Assembly: GCA_024220505.1 (NCBI GenBank) | Contig: JAKZZE010000007.1 | Coordinates: 1,674,001-1,738,000, forward strand | DNA from: Rhizopus arrhizus | Taxonomy: Eukaryota; Mucoromycota; Mucoromycetes; Mucorales; Rhizopodaceae | Reading direction: 5' to 3' | DNA length: 64,000 nucleotides | In this document: piece after piece, positions 11,647-22,980 of the stretch | Position numbering within the stretch: the first letter of the stretch is position 1 | Layout of the letters: the number at the start of each line of letters is the position of its first letter | Notes under the pieces: model-generated | What the model was told of the DNA's origin: nothing | The model's database searches: none | The model's input: the letters and a program-made list of their open reading frames with translations, nothing else | Position numbers and translations under genes: made by a program

Positions 11647-13282
11647 CAGTAGGTGAAAAAATACGAGCAACCTCTGTTCGATTTGTCTTCATATCTTTTT
11701 ATTTTCGTGTGTACATTCGCCAGAGCTTTGTTATCACATACGCTAACTAAGATAGCAAAAGTGCATATAATACACTAAAGTGATTGACTGTACTTGAAGT
11801 ACAAGCGTTTTAAAAATGGAAAGACAGTCATAAAAAAGCCAATGATGATTTTTCAAAATTCGCTATGTTTATTTAATATTTTGTATATCTTCCCTTTGCT
11901 TTAAGAAGTGCTTCTACTTTGGCTGGCATACTATTGATATACCTCTTGCAAGCATTTGCATTGAGTTTATTTCGCTCTACATCCACAAATGGCTAAAGCT
12001 TTCTGACACCTCTTTCTCCGACTTCATGTGGTGTCAGATTAAGTTTGAGCTGATGCCAAACATGCTTTGTATGATTTAAATCCAGACTTTGAGCATACCA
12101 ATAATTTATATACCTTACACTGATACCGCGTACCTATGGAGTTATGAATTTTAATTTATACTTTACGCCGCTATTACTCTGAAGGTATACATTAGACGTC
12201 TTCAAATGATGGTACTCTAACGTATTCATGTCAATAATGCTAAGTATATGCAGACAAGCCGTTGAGTTTATGTTACCACCATAAAGCTGACATGTCTAAG
12301 CTGGTCCCGGAGTAGTTATGTGACCGCATATGTTGGTCCTACGGCTGCTGTGCTTTACTGTAATGTCGATGTCATGAGGGAGCAAAATGTCATTTTATAC
12401 TTCCCTATAGTACTTTACTCCATCCGATCATTAGATGCTAATCTTTGCTTCAGCTGAGGACGCCACTCGTCGTCACTATTGACTTGACCAGTTGCGATGC
12501 CTTTTTGCTCAGGCCATCTGCTTTTTTCAATGATCCTTTTTTAAAAATGCCTTCTTTTTTTTAGCTCTCGGTGGCAATTTTTGGATCTCAGCGCATTTAC
12601 TCCTGAATGGTACATGAACAAGTAACCAAACTTACCTAACTCCCTGAATAGCTCTTTCGCTACTGTTCGATGACCAGTAATAATACACAGCTTGATATAG
12701 TGCTTCATGGCATAAGAGACAATAGTATGTCTTCCAGCCGACAGGTGTGAATTTCATGGAAAAAGCTTCCTAGTATACCTTTTAACTGTGCGAGAATAAA
12801 CGTAATATTTATCTGCGATATCCTCTAGCTTCATACTATTTAGTGATATATCTTTTATTTCTGGATTACTTTTCCATTGGTATAGATTTAGGCATGATGA
12901 TGAGAAGTAGTGAGAGAAGTTGAGTAAAAAAAAGAAACCAAGGGCTCTTGAAGCCGCACTTGCTTTTATATGAATACAATAAGGAAGACTCACAGCTCCA
13001 TACAAGTACGCTATATAGTCTTCCGATATGTTCTTTGTTGACTTAAATGTAAACGTATGATTACCGTACATAATTTAAGCTGGTCGGAAGTCAAATTTTT
13101 AAATTCGCGTTCTTATCTCTCTCTCAATTTCCAGCATTGCTACATGAGACCTTTACTGTTTCAAGACACATGACCCCTAAAATACACCATAGGAGTCTCA
13201 AGCCGGTAGTTGGCATGCTCCTTTTGATATAGCGAAAAAAGTCAATTTTGTCAAAAGGTTGCTCGTATTTTTTCACCTACTG
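11647..13282 (-). mobile_element. Tc1-like element, family B, copy 2 (dead)
   Basis: The same termini as copy 1 (CAGTAGGTGAAAAAATACGA), flanked by TA (11645-11646 and 13283-13284); 1636 bp and the same orientation as copy 1. The transposase remnant on the minus strand has an HTH start region near 13000-12754 and a decayed catalytic part down to about 11880. It inserted a few bases away from the position used by copy 1 in the opposite arm. Confidence 0.9.
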
Positions 13283-13463
13283 TATCTAAGCGGTAGACTA
13301 GGCAAATTCAATGGCCAATAGAACCTGATGCGCTGATTGAAATATTACCAAATTTGGCATCAAAGTTGATACGAGGTAAAAGAATGCATATTCGGAGTTT
13401 CATGCAGATCGGAGCTTAATTGAGGCCAGCGATCTCCGGGACCTATCTTTTGCCCTTGCCGAA
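13283..13463 (-). repeat. Right arm of ~180 bp inverted repeat
   Basis: Complement of 7936-8112. The inner edge reads CTACCGCTTAGATA on the complement, so the Tc1-like insertion used a TA four bases further in than in the left arm. The outer edge abuts the DIRS-like RT sequence. Confidence 0.9.
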
Positions 13464-14394
13464 AGGAAGCCGGGTGTGCTGGACGACCGGACGGGCTCGA
13501 TGGCTCGTTTGTCGAGAAGCGTGCGTAACTCCTGATCGATAACTTGCGATGTTGAAATTGAATTTGAAATCGAACGAGGTGAGGGATGGTAAGCTGGAGA
13601 CGGTCGTAGAGGAGGAGGAGATACTAGAGGTATTTGGTAGCCATTTTGAAGAATGTTGAGAATCCATGGGTGTAATGAAAAACCCAAAGAAGAAGACCAA
13701 GCAGGAGCAAAGAGCGAAAGTCGCCCACCTACTTCGGCTAATTGGTTTTCTTGTTGGTGGTACGCTGTTGAAAACCCCGCGAAGAGGACTGATGCGAGGC
13801 CTGTGAAACAGGATCGGATTCTGCAGAGGATGGGCTTGAATGAGGTGGCTGAGTAGTGTCTCCAAACGCAGAACGTTTCGAACGAGGTCGATTGTTGCGT
13901 TTTTTATTCGACTGTGGTTGCGTTGCTTGTTGAACTGAGCGCTGTAACTTGATGTGTTCCACCATGGCAGTGGTATCCAACAAGAGATTATCGTCTGACT
14001 CGGGAGGTGCTTCCACACGTCCGGGAATCCCACGATACACATTCTGGGTACGAAGAGTGGTAATGTGAGATGCGACATCAGACAAAAGTTCGTGCATAGC
14101 CACGACAATATCTCGAGACTGTTGCTGCAGGGTAGGCAAATCCCAGTTGTCTTGCAACAATCGATACATGAACCAGTCCAAAGGACGGGTGATACCGGAT
14201 AGGCGATATTGTATGTGCGACAGTTGTGTATCCACGAGTTTAGCGCTTGGCGATAGTTGAACGTTGTTAAGTTTAGGAGGATCGTATTGACGCAAAGTAT
14301 TCTTTGGACATTCGAATAAATAGCGGCGTCGTTGATTTTCGTCCAAGGGTCGTTTAAAGAAATCTTCGGTAATATATGGATGATTTTGTACCAT
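13464..14394 (-). pseudogene. DIRS-like retrotransposon gag and RT start
   Basis: The minus-strand frame 14394-13738 (218 aa, MVQNHPYITEDFFKRPL) resembles Gag-like proteins of mucoralean DIRS-type elements: a helical core (HIQYRLSGITRPLDWFMYRL) and a basic, Gln/Ser-rich tail. An overlapping second frame (from about 13755) begins the reverse transcriptase with GRLSLFAPAW, then WILNILQNGYQIPL and LLDKRAIEPV, the N-terminal signature of DIRS-type RTs, and is cut off after PGFLS at 13464 by the long-TIR element. RT catalytic motifs, RNase H and recombinase are absent here. Confidence 0.65.
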
Positions 14395-14436
14395 ATCGAC
14401 GGAAGGTGTGAAGTCGGAACCAGGGGCACGAACGAC

Positions 14437-14568
14437 TGTTTAGGAAAGGGGAGATTTAGGTAAAGTAATATAGCAACAAAGATAAAGAAATACTGTTAGA
14501 ACTTGGTATCTCTTTATTAAGTTAAGATAACTATTATTAGATTCAAAAAATAAATTCTACATGTACAC
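14437..14568 (-). repeat. LTR 3'-end fragment
   Basis: This ~130 bp matches the complement of the last part of the solo LTR at 23793-24441 (shared TTAAGTTAAGATAACTATT and the terminal TTTCCTAAACA). It lies just upstream of the gag-like frame on the same strand. It is cut at a TA by a Tc1-type terminus at 14569. Confidence 0.75.
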
Positions 14569-15098
14569 TAGGTGAAAAAATAGGGACAACCTTTTCGAAA
14601 ATTTCATTTCATGCAGTATGTAGCATTAAGAGAAGGTCGCCTCATGACGCTAGCTGTTTTAATCGCAAGATTAAATAAAAAAATTAAACAAAAAAAACAA
14701 TAGCAGCAATATAAAATTAAAATCCTTCTTTATTGCAGATTTCTTTATATTGCGAAAAGGCCTCGCTTTATGGATAAAAAGTTGGCATCTATTTATATTC
14801 TTTGTGAGCGTAGATATAAAAGATATAGACTCGGTCACGATGTCGTGCTGAAGAACCAATGATTAAGCTAAAGCTTGTCGATGTTCTAATATATGCATCT
14901 GAAATTGAACAATAGAAATAATAACCAGTCAATTAACTTTGATCTAATTACTTTTGGGGTTGACAATTGATTAGACTCTCTAGGATGACAGATATTGATC
15001 TTATTGTTCTAAATTTGGAAAAGTGTGGAATTGTTCAATCATAGTTTAATCTTTTGTGTATCGTTATTTATTTTAATACAACTGATATCATATAGAAA
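14569..15098. mobile_element. Truncated Tc1-like end plus AT-rich sequence
   Basis: At 14569 a terminus CACTAGGTGAAAAAATAGGG follows a TA and differs slightly from the family-B repeat. No matching opposite end is present, so only one end survives. The rest up to the LINE shows no coding region. Confidence 0.45.
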
Positions 15099-15706
15099 AT
15101 AACTATGTTTACAACAAACACCATCCCCGAGAACCAATGCACCCAAACGAATTCTATGGCGCTTGAACAAGCTGAAAGATGAACAGCTCAGATCTCAATA
15201 TATAGAACACTTTTCCCATTTCACCAAAGATCTCATCCCAACCAACATCCCTCCTCTTGACAACAGATCCTCCGCAGCGACATATATTGAGCAATTCAAT
15301 CGAGCCCTTTGTCAAGCGATCTATCAATCTCTGGATTTGGTTTGTGGACGTCATACAAGACGAACGAACGATTTCCAGCAACAGTTTTGGACGCGCGAAT
15401 TACAAGAGATTTTTGATCTTAAAGAATACTACTACAGGAAATGGCGGAAAGCACAAGGAATAAACTGTCTAAAGTATTGGCTGCTCCACCAAGAAACTAA
15501 GGCTAAATTGCGCAGAATGATCCAACAACGAAGGCGAGAAACCTGGAAAGATTTCTGTAACAAAATGGAAAAGGGGGAATATACTAAAGCAATTGCAAGG
15601 CTGTGTAAAATACGTAAAAATAGAAACCTAAAACCTTCCTTTTCTACCATAGATGGCCCAGAACAGGCAGCTGAGGTAATGGCTTCGCACTTGCAAACGA
15701 TCTATT

Positions 15707-16694
15707 TGTTGTAGAACAGCAACTGATTGTAATTGACATTGATAAACATAAGTCTTAATACAAGATCATAATTAAATAAAATAAAAATATAAGTTTATTT
15801 AAATAAGATCATACAATCAATTCCAATTAAACATGTTCTTTTAGAATATGTTTTGTATTAATAAGAGTTCTTTGATAAGAAGAAGTATCAACTAAAATAA
15901 CAAGATCCAATCCAATATCAGGAATATTGCTAGTCTTTCACATAATTGAAATAACGCGTAAAATAACGTTATTCAAATCAGTGAGGAATTCCCAGAACAA
16001 ACGATAATCTATGACAGACATACAAAGGAACAAATGAAAAGTTTTCATAATCATAATTATAGATGACACTTGTTAAAGTACCTAAATGTTAGAAGAACGC
16101 TTACAATAGAAGATATCAAGCCACTCACTCAATAAGATATAAATACCTGCCTGATTTATCCAAGAATAGAAAAGAACAAGAGAGGACGAGACTCGATAAA
16201 GAGATTGCTTTATTTAATAAGAAAATGATACTCTATTTATACTTTTCATACACGGATAATATTTCATGTCATGGATTAATAATTAATGAGTATGATATAA
16301 CTGATGACAAATAGATAATGGTTACGTGTTCTTCCATTGTTATCTTTGTCATCATAAGCATTTATCCATAGAATACTCGTATATGATTGACTGCGATTGA
16401 CTGTGATTTAGTTCCTGGATTTAATATAATTTAACCGTGCAATTACGCAGCATCTTATCCTTAATGAAGATTATCCGAATTAACCTGTAGCCTATCTATT
16501 GGATATATTTTACATGTAGCTTATTAATACTGTTTTCATATCGAGTTATGAATGATGGATACATCACTGCCTTCAATTAGAATAATTTTTACTTTAACTT
16601 AAACTGAAATAAAGATCAGTCTCAAAAAGTACTCACACTGTTTCTTGATCTTTGTTTCTACCTTTTTCTAAATCATTATTACCATTATACAACA
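15707..16694 (+). mobile_element. Solo LTR (TGTTG..CAACA) with nested LTR
   Basis: Starts TGTTGTAGAAC and ends ATTATACAACA, flanked by the 5-bp duplication CTATT (15702-15706 and 16695-16699). About 568 bp after subtraction of the nested LTR at 16152-16566. No internal retroelement genes, so a solo LTR left by recombination. The duplication restores the LINE frame. Confidence 0.85.
16152..16566 (+). mobile_element. Solo LTR nested in another LTR
   Basis: 415 bp, starts TGATTTATCCAAG and ends GATGGATACATCA, flanked by the 5-bp duplication CTGCC (16147-16151 and 16567-16571). Nearly identical to 24562-24975. Confidence 0.9.
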
Positions 16695-17056
16695 CTATTC
16701 AGGACGACTACTCCAAGATATGGACGAAGATCTCTCGTTGCGGTATCACACCACTCCTTTTTCGCAAGATACCTGCCCAATTTTACTGGATGATGTCAAA
16801 GATGCTCTTAGACAGCTACCACCTAAGAAGGCGCCAGGCCCTGACCATCTCCGGCAAGAGATGCTCGCTCCTCTACAACCAGCCCTTGCACCTATACTGC
16901 TGTTTCTGTTTCAGCTATGCTGGACATGGTCTTACACACCTGCTGACTGGCGTTTGGCCCAAGTAGTACCAATCTACAAGAAAGATGATCCGACTGAACC
17001 TGGCAATCATAGACCTATTAGCCTCACGTCCGTTTTCCGAAAGCTGTTAGAACGTA

Positions 17057-18658
17057 CAGTAAGGGACAAAATCAGTCCGTTTTTTGGTTTTTTCGCAATG
17101 CCTCGCCGGGAATTAAGCTTAGAGCTCTGCTTTGCTGACGAAAAATTTGTCTCTTCCTTCAACAAAGTTGACAATATTTGTCGGAAATGGTATTTTTTAT
17201 TTTCCGCCATGTTATAAGAAGATATATTGAAAATAATGTATTTTTATTTTTTTGAATTTCGATTAGTACTTGGTATCGCGGCCCTTACGCTGGATTACGT
17301 CCCGAACTCGACGGGGCATAGAGTGAATAAGGTTTCTCAGTACTCTGGAGTTGCTAGGTCATACCAAAGCTTCGAAACCCGGTCAAAAAATGCTTGGTCA
17401 GTCTCAACCACAGAAGAAGGTGGTCTTGTCATCTGTTCCTTCTTTTTAAGCATGGCCCATGCATTTTCAATTGGGTTAAGGTCAGGGGAGTATGCTGGCC
17501 AACTCAGGAGCTTAATCTTGTTCTTTTGGAACCATTTTGAAGGAGCTGAAGCACAATGGATGCTTGCATTATCTTGTTGAAAGATCATGTCCTTACTTTG
17601 CAGGCCATAATACTTCAATGTCTCCTTGTATTCCTCCTCAAGTACAGACGTGTATAGCTCACCATTTACATTACTTTGTAGCCAGGACATGTAGCCCTCT
17701 CCATGTATAGTTATGCAACTCCAAAGCATGATCCCGCCTCCTCCATAAGCATGTTTCTTTTTGTAGTGATGGTCTCGATAAGGTGCATTATCCTCTTTCC
17801 AAGCGTATTCTAGGCCATTAGACCCTCTTTTTTGGATCTTTGTCTCATCAGAAAAGACAACGCGTTCCCAATCAGTCTCGGACCAGTCTTTATGAGCCTT
17901 TGCCCAATCATATCATGCCTTTTGCTTGTCATTATTAAGTGGAAGTACCGTCTTTTTCTTAGTCGATTTTAGACCTTTGCGTTTCAAAGTACGAGCAATT
18001 GTTTTTGGATTGACCATTTGATCTGGTTTTTTAACGCCAAAGGAAGCATCGGCTGCGCTTTTAGATAAGCCAAGTCTTATGTCTCTAGCTGCTTTGGTTT
18101 CCTCCCTAGGTGTGAGTAAGCGATGTCTACCCGCGCTATTTTTTGACTGCAACTTGGTTTTCCTTGAAATTCTTCGAATCATGGACTTTCCACAGCCTAC
18201 TTTTTTTTTAATTACATCCCATGGAATGGAGTGGTTCAACATGTTTTCAATTTGGGCATGTTTGTCGGCATTCTTTGCTGTCATGGCGTGTTTGGCTAAT
18301 CTGAGATGAGGTAAATGAGGAAAAAGAAAAAATGTAAAAAAATAAAAGAAGCTAAAATATGAGAACACGTTAGCGTTCACTGACGTCATAAGACGTACCA
18401 AACTAAATCTCAAGTCAGTCCAGTGACTGTTTCTGGAGATATGGTGTCTAATGCAAAATCGGGCGTTAGCAACAATCACGGAAAATCACTTTTTCCGCCA
18501 TAACTACAGAGAAAATGGTGGTAGAAGCAATTAGGTTACACCAATAATTTTGTCTAGCTTGCGTGCAAATGTTTCGTCAGCAAAGCGAAGCCCTAAGTTT
18601 AATTCCCGGCGAGGCATTGCGAAAAAACCAAAAAACGGACTGATTTTGTCCCTTACTG
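17057..18658 (-). mobile_element. Tc1-like element, family C
   Basis: Termini CAGTAAGGGACAAAATCAGT at both ends with an extended repeat running through ...GGTTTTTTCGCAATGCC. Flanked by TA (17055-17056 and 18659-18660); 1602 bp. It splits the RT domain of the LINE. Confidence 0.93.
17337..18284 (-). pseudogene. Tc1-like transposase, family C, one stop
   Basis: A 315-codon frame from MTAKNADKHAQ to the C-terminus DLATPEY, interrupted only by one TGA at 17913-17915 (between KQKA and YDWAKAHKDW; Arg CGA to TGA is the simplest origin). It has an HTH with GCGKSMIRRISRKT, the first Asp in FSDETKIQKRGSNG, GGGGIMLWSC, the second Asp in QQDNASIHC and Glu in SPDLNPIENAW. Cut-and-paste DNA transposase of the IS630/Tc1/mariner group; almost intact, so the death is recent. 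Confidence 0.9.
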
Positions 18659-21341
18659 TAGTATTCACCACTTTCTGATAGATCACAGTCCTCCTTTAGA
18701 CATAGCCCAAGGCGGGTTTCGCGAATCTAGAGGATCTTTAGACCAAGCTCTTTGCCTAACAGAGATATGTACCATTCTCCGTCGCCACTATCGCATAACC
18801 CCAGTACTAGCATTCTTGGACATCAAGTCAGCATATGACACTGTGGATCGCCGCCAAATATGGCACACGCTAGAAAAAACAGCACCTGCGGCGCTCATTA
18901 ATTTACTACGAAACTTATTTGACGAGGTCCAAATAGAAGTGCTACTCAACAATGCAACATCTAGACACTTCTCGCCAGTCACCGGTGTCCTACAAGGGTC
19001 AATTCTCTCTCCGTTTTTGTATTCTATATACATTAACGAGTTACCTCACCTTCTGCGCCTACAACCTATAACCATGGATATTTCCCCTACCGAACTTATC
19101 CTTCGGTTGAACTGCCTCCTCTATGCTGACGATGTGGTTCTCATAGCTGCTAAGGCCGACATGCCAAGCCTCCTCAAGTCTTGCGAAGACCATAGTTACA
19201 AGCTTGGGTACCGATGGAACCCAAATAAATGTGTTATACTAGATCCAATGCAACCGTCTTCAAGTTACACTCTCTATGGCGAACCAATTCCAAAGCAACC
19301 TTCATTTCCCTACCTCGGAATTCCCTTTCGCCCTGGAGGCTATCTCGATGCTGTTGCATTGGTCAATCAAAACAAGGCCAAAGCCCTTGCCACTATGAAC
19401 CAACTCTCAGCTATTGGTGTACACCCTAAAGGCTTTTCTCCTCTCCTTGGTACCCGCTTTTACAGTCACATTGTTCGTGCTCAACTGGAATACGGCCTGG
19501 CCATTACCAAGATCACCAAATTCCTTAGTAAACAACTGGAAGATGCCCAAAACGTCTGTTTGCGTCGGATTTTCGGTGGCTCCCACACATCTTCCATCGC
19601 GGTAATGCTACATATGTCGAAGCTACCAACGATGCAGGAACGCGCATATGCTCTACAATCTCAGTTCCTTCTACGTTCCCTTACTCTTCCCGAAGATGCT
19701 CTGTTACACCATCTTCTTCCACATATCCGCCAGTCCCGAAGTCACTCCCAATGGTACAAACTCTCTAGGTCTCCCATTTGGAAGAGATGCCTCCCCGACC
19801 CAGAGTCCCTGGATCGTCGCTCTTTAAAGTCGATACAACGAGACTACCGTCAAGGCAACCTCGATAATAAACGTTCCATGCATGCCCCCGTTCTCCTTCA
19901 ACACTGTCGTCCAACTATCTCTCTCGACCCTGTCCTATGGCTACCTACAGTAGCGGACAAAACTGGTGCACAAAAATTAAAATCAACATTGTAACTCCGC
20001 CATATGTCTGCGACTTTTGTGGCATATACCATCTGAAAGACAGTCCAAAATATACATTATGTTATGTAAACCGGAACTGTACCGGACATTCCCCAGGCAT
20101 AAGGTCATTTTTAGTGATTTTTTGCATATTTCAATTTTCGCCAAAAATGTGGTACTTGTCTAGCCTTCTTTCAATTTTCCCCATATCTCTCCCGTTTGCT
20201 TTCAGATTTCACTGCATATTAGTGAATCTTAGTAGCTCTTAAAAAATATATAAAACCGTAGTTATTTTGTATTTCCCATTGAATCCCCCCTTTTGTTTTT
20301 ACCCTATTCACTATAACAAAGTACTAGCCTTATATGTTTAAGAAAATAAGCAACTGTAAAAACGAAACTCTGAGATCTCGAATACACTTAGTTCGTACGA
20401 CAACAGATATTTCTAGAATAACAAGAATCTCTAAATGGACAATCAACAGGAGAAAGAGGGAAGAAAGAAACTTAATGTCTTGTGATCATGAAGGTCTTCC
20501 GCTTTTAGTCTGAAAAGTTACTAGCTCAATCACCAACCTAAAGCTTGGACAAGGTCCGTTACACACAGTTTCCGATGCTCAGCACATTTTGAAGACCTTA
20601 AGTTACAGTATTAGCAAATTGTCAGTCTGAAGGCACTGTAGGAAGCTAGATTTTGAGTCTGGAAGTAAGGAATCGAAGAATTTCATCAGCTGTATTAGCC
20701 GGAAAAAGCGATGAATGTGGTATCACGACAAGCCATTGTATACAATAGAGGGCTGGAAGTCTGCTATCTTTAGCAATGAAACAAATATGAACATTATGGA
20801 TGCAGATAGTATACACTAATATTGAAAGCAAGTCGAGCAACCTGAGCGATTTTTTCACGGTGATCAAACAATGAAGCATGCTGGCTGCTCTGTTATGTTT
20901 TAAGGCTGTATTAGATATTGAGGACCGGAATATGTGTGTCAAGTATATGATGGTATAATGAACTCAGAAATATACACATATATTTCGCTTACTTCAGACC
21001 ACAAAAGCCTAGCGTATAATGGTCTAAAACGTCGTAATCTCTCGTTTCAGTATGACAATGACACAAGGCACAAGTCGACGCATGTCACAAACTCAATATT
21101 TGATAACAGCGCTTCTGTGCTACAAGTTTAGCCGCCACTAATCCCGGCCTAAGTCCGCTTAAGCATACCAGGTGGCAATTGATGGCAAAGGTATGATGAT
21201 ACGACACTAGATCAAAAGGGTCGATGATCTTTGGAAAAGAGTAGTTAAAGAGCCGGGTTCTTTTATTAAAAATGATATACACGCATATTATTAGCATATG
21301 CAAAGAAGAACATCCGATGATATCAAGAGATGAGATGATTA

Positions 21342-22980
21342 CAGTAGGTCAAAAAATTGCTGCAAGGAATCCATTTTTCTCAGTTTTTGTAGCGTACATC
21401 CTGTCACAATGGTACAAACTGCTTCTGTTTCTACATAGTAGATTTCCTACATGTCTTGAAAAATCCGAAAGAGTTTAAGCCCCATTGGATAAGTATTGAA
21501 GGAAGTATGAGGCGCGCAATTTGAAAATTTGAATAAACGAAAATTTGAACGAAATGGGTTTATTTATTAATATTTAGTTGGTCCTCCTTTTTTATTAATA
21601 ACCTCTTGAATTCTTGCCGGCATGCTATCGATATACCTTTGGCAAAATTCTTTATCAAATTCATTCCATGCTTTTTCTACTCGTTCCCAAAGCTCATCCG
21701 TATTCTTTGCTCTACGTTCGTAACAGCTGAGCTTTAACTTCAGTTGATGCCATACATGTTCTATTGGATTTAAGTCCGGACTCTGAGCTGGCCAATCGCT
21801 AATATAGCGCACTTGATGATTATCTAACCAGGCTATTGTGGATTTTGCCTTGTGCTTTGGATCATTATCATGCTGAAAGTAAATGTTGGACCAGTTGAAA
21901 TTGTAGTACTCCATAGTATCACGAAGTGTAGTGTCTAATATATGCTGATAAACATCCGCGTTCATGTTCCCATCGTAAATTTGACAAGCATATCCTGGTC
22001 CTTCAGATGTTATGCAGCCCCACATCATCAACTTGCCGCCTCCATGCTTGACTGTAAACTCTAGATGATGCGGTTGAAGAGGATCACTTGGTCTTTTCCA
22101 ATAATACTTACAACCATCAGAGCCCCATACGTTGATCTTGGTTTCATCAGAAAAGACGACTTTTCGCCATTCTTCCACTGTCCAATCCTGGTGCTTCTTG
22201 GCCCATTCTAATCGATGCTGCATATGAGCTTTTGTCAGAAACGGCTTCTTTTTTTTTATTGAAGAATGGAACTCCATTGATTTCAGGACGTTAATTGCTG
22301 ACTGGTATGAGATATCATAGCCAAGTTGAACCAGCTCCCGGTGTACCTCTTTGGCAGTCTTTAGAACCCCTTCAATGACTTTTCTTTTGATTAGCCGTTT
22401 CGTCACTTTGGAGACTAATGTAGGTCTACCAGCTGAGCCCATTGTCCTATTTGAAAACAACCGCCTAGAGTATCTACTAACAGTTGATTCATGTACTCCA
22501 ACCTCCTTAGCAATATCGTACGTTGATGTGGATCCAGTTAATGCTTGCTTGAGATCGTTTACTTTTTCTTCTGGCAGTCGTTTAGGCATGCGATTGGTAA
22601 TAAGGTAAAAAAGAGAAATAATTTAGATAAGAAAATTTAAAATTTAGAATAAAGGAATTGTAAGCGCTTTTATATACTGGCAACATTCTAATCATGTCAA
22701 GAATGTGAAAAATTATGATAGCAACCGGTTGGGTCGTATTAAAATTTGTTATTCCAAACATATGTAAACAAGTAAAAAATGCCGGATGTTTATAAAATTC
22801 CCTTTAACAATATCAAATTCCACCAATAACTATTGCCCATATCAGATAATCGACGAATAAATGCCCCTTCTAGTGAGGTACAAACAATCAATGTTTGAGA
22901 TAGTTTCATGCAGTATCCATAGACAACCAGCTGAAAAACCGGTATTTTGCAATTCCTTGCAGCAATTTTTTGACCTACTG
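21342..22980 (-). mobile_element. Tc1-like element, family A, copy 2 (intact)
   Basis: Termini CAGTAGGTCAAAAAATTGCT at both ends, flanked by TA (21340-21341 and 22981-22982); 1639 bp. It lies within the family-D element. Confidence 0.95.
21567..22589 (-). CDS. Tc1-like transposase, intact, 340 aa
   Basis: Full-length single-exon transposase. The N-terminal ~110 residues form paired HTH domains (MPKRLPEEKVNDLKQAL, VGVHESTVSRYSRRLF). The catalytic core has Asp in VFSDETKINVWGSDG, KHGGGKLMMWGC, the second Asp in FQHDNDPKHKAK and Glu in SPDLNPIEHVW, with 35 residues between the last two by my count. The C-terminus ends NKKGGPTKY. It acts in the nucleus on terminal repeats to cut and paste at TA. 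No defect is visible and both terminal repeats are present, so this copy could be autonomous. Confidence 0.95.
   Translation of the reverse strand: MPKRLPEEKVNDLKQALTGSTSTYDIAKEVGVHESTVSRYSRRLFSNRTMGSAGRPTLVSKVTKRLIKRKVIEGVLKTAKEVHRELVQLGYDISYQSAINVLKSMEFHSSIKKKKPFLTKAHMQHRLEWAKKHQDWTVEEWRKVVFSDETKINVWGSDGCKYYWKRPSDPLQPHHLEFTVKHGGGKLMMWGCITSEGPGYACQIYDGNMNADVYQHILDTTLRDTMEYYNFNWSNIYFQHDNDPKHKAKSTIAWLDNHQVRYISDWPAQSPDLNPIEHVWHQLKLKLSCYERRAKNTDELWERVEKAWNEFDKEFCQRYIDSMPARIQEVINKKGGPTKY

Larger units (their letters stand above)
7936..13463. mobile_element. Long-TIR element with IS1595-type transposase
   Basis: Two ~180 bp arms (7936-8112 and 13283-13463) are near-perfect inverted copies, both starting TTCGGCAAGGGCAAAAGATA. 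Between them sit a Tc1-like copy, the spliced IS1595/ISXO2-type transposase and a second Tc1-like copy. Removing the two Tc1-like insertions leaves an element of about 2.25 kb, a sensible size for a single-gene DNA transposon. No target duplication is visible: the left flank is AT-rich and the right flank is a DIRS-like RT gene, so one side has been rearranged. Assigning the arms to this transposase is inference from position. Confidence 0.6.
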
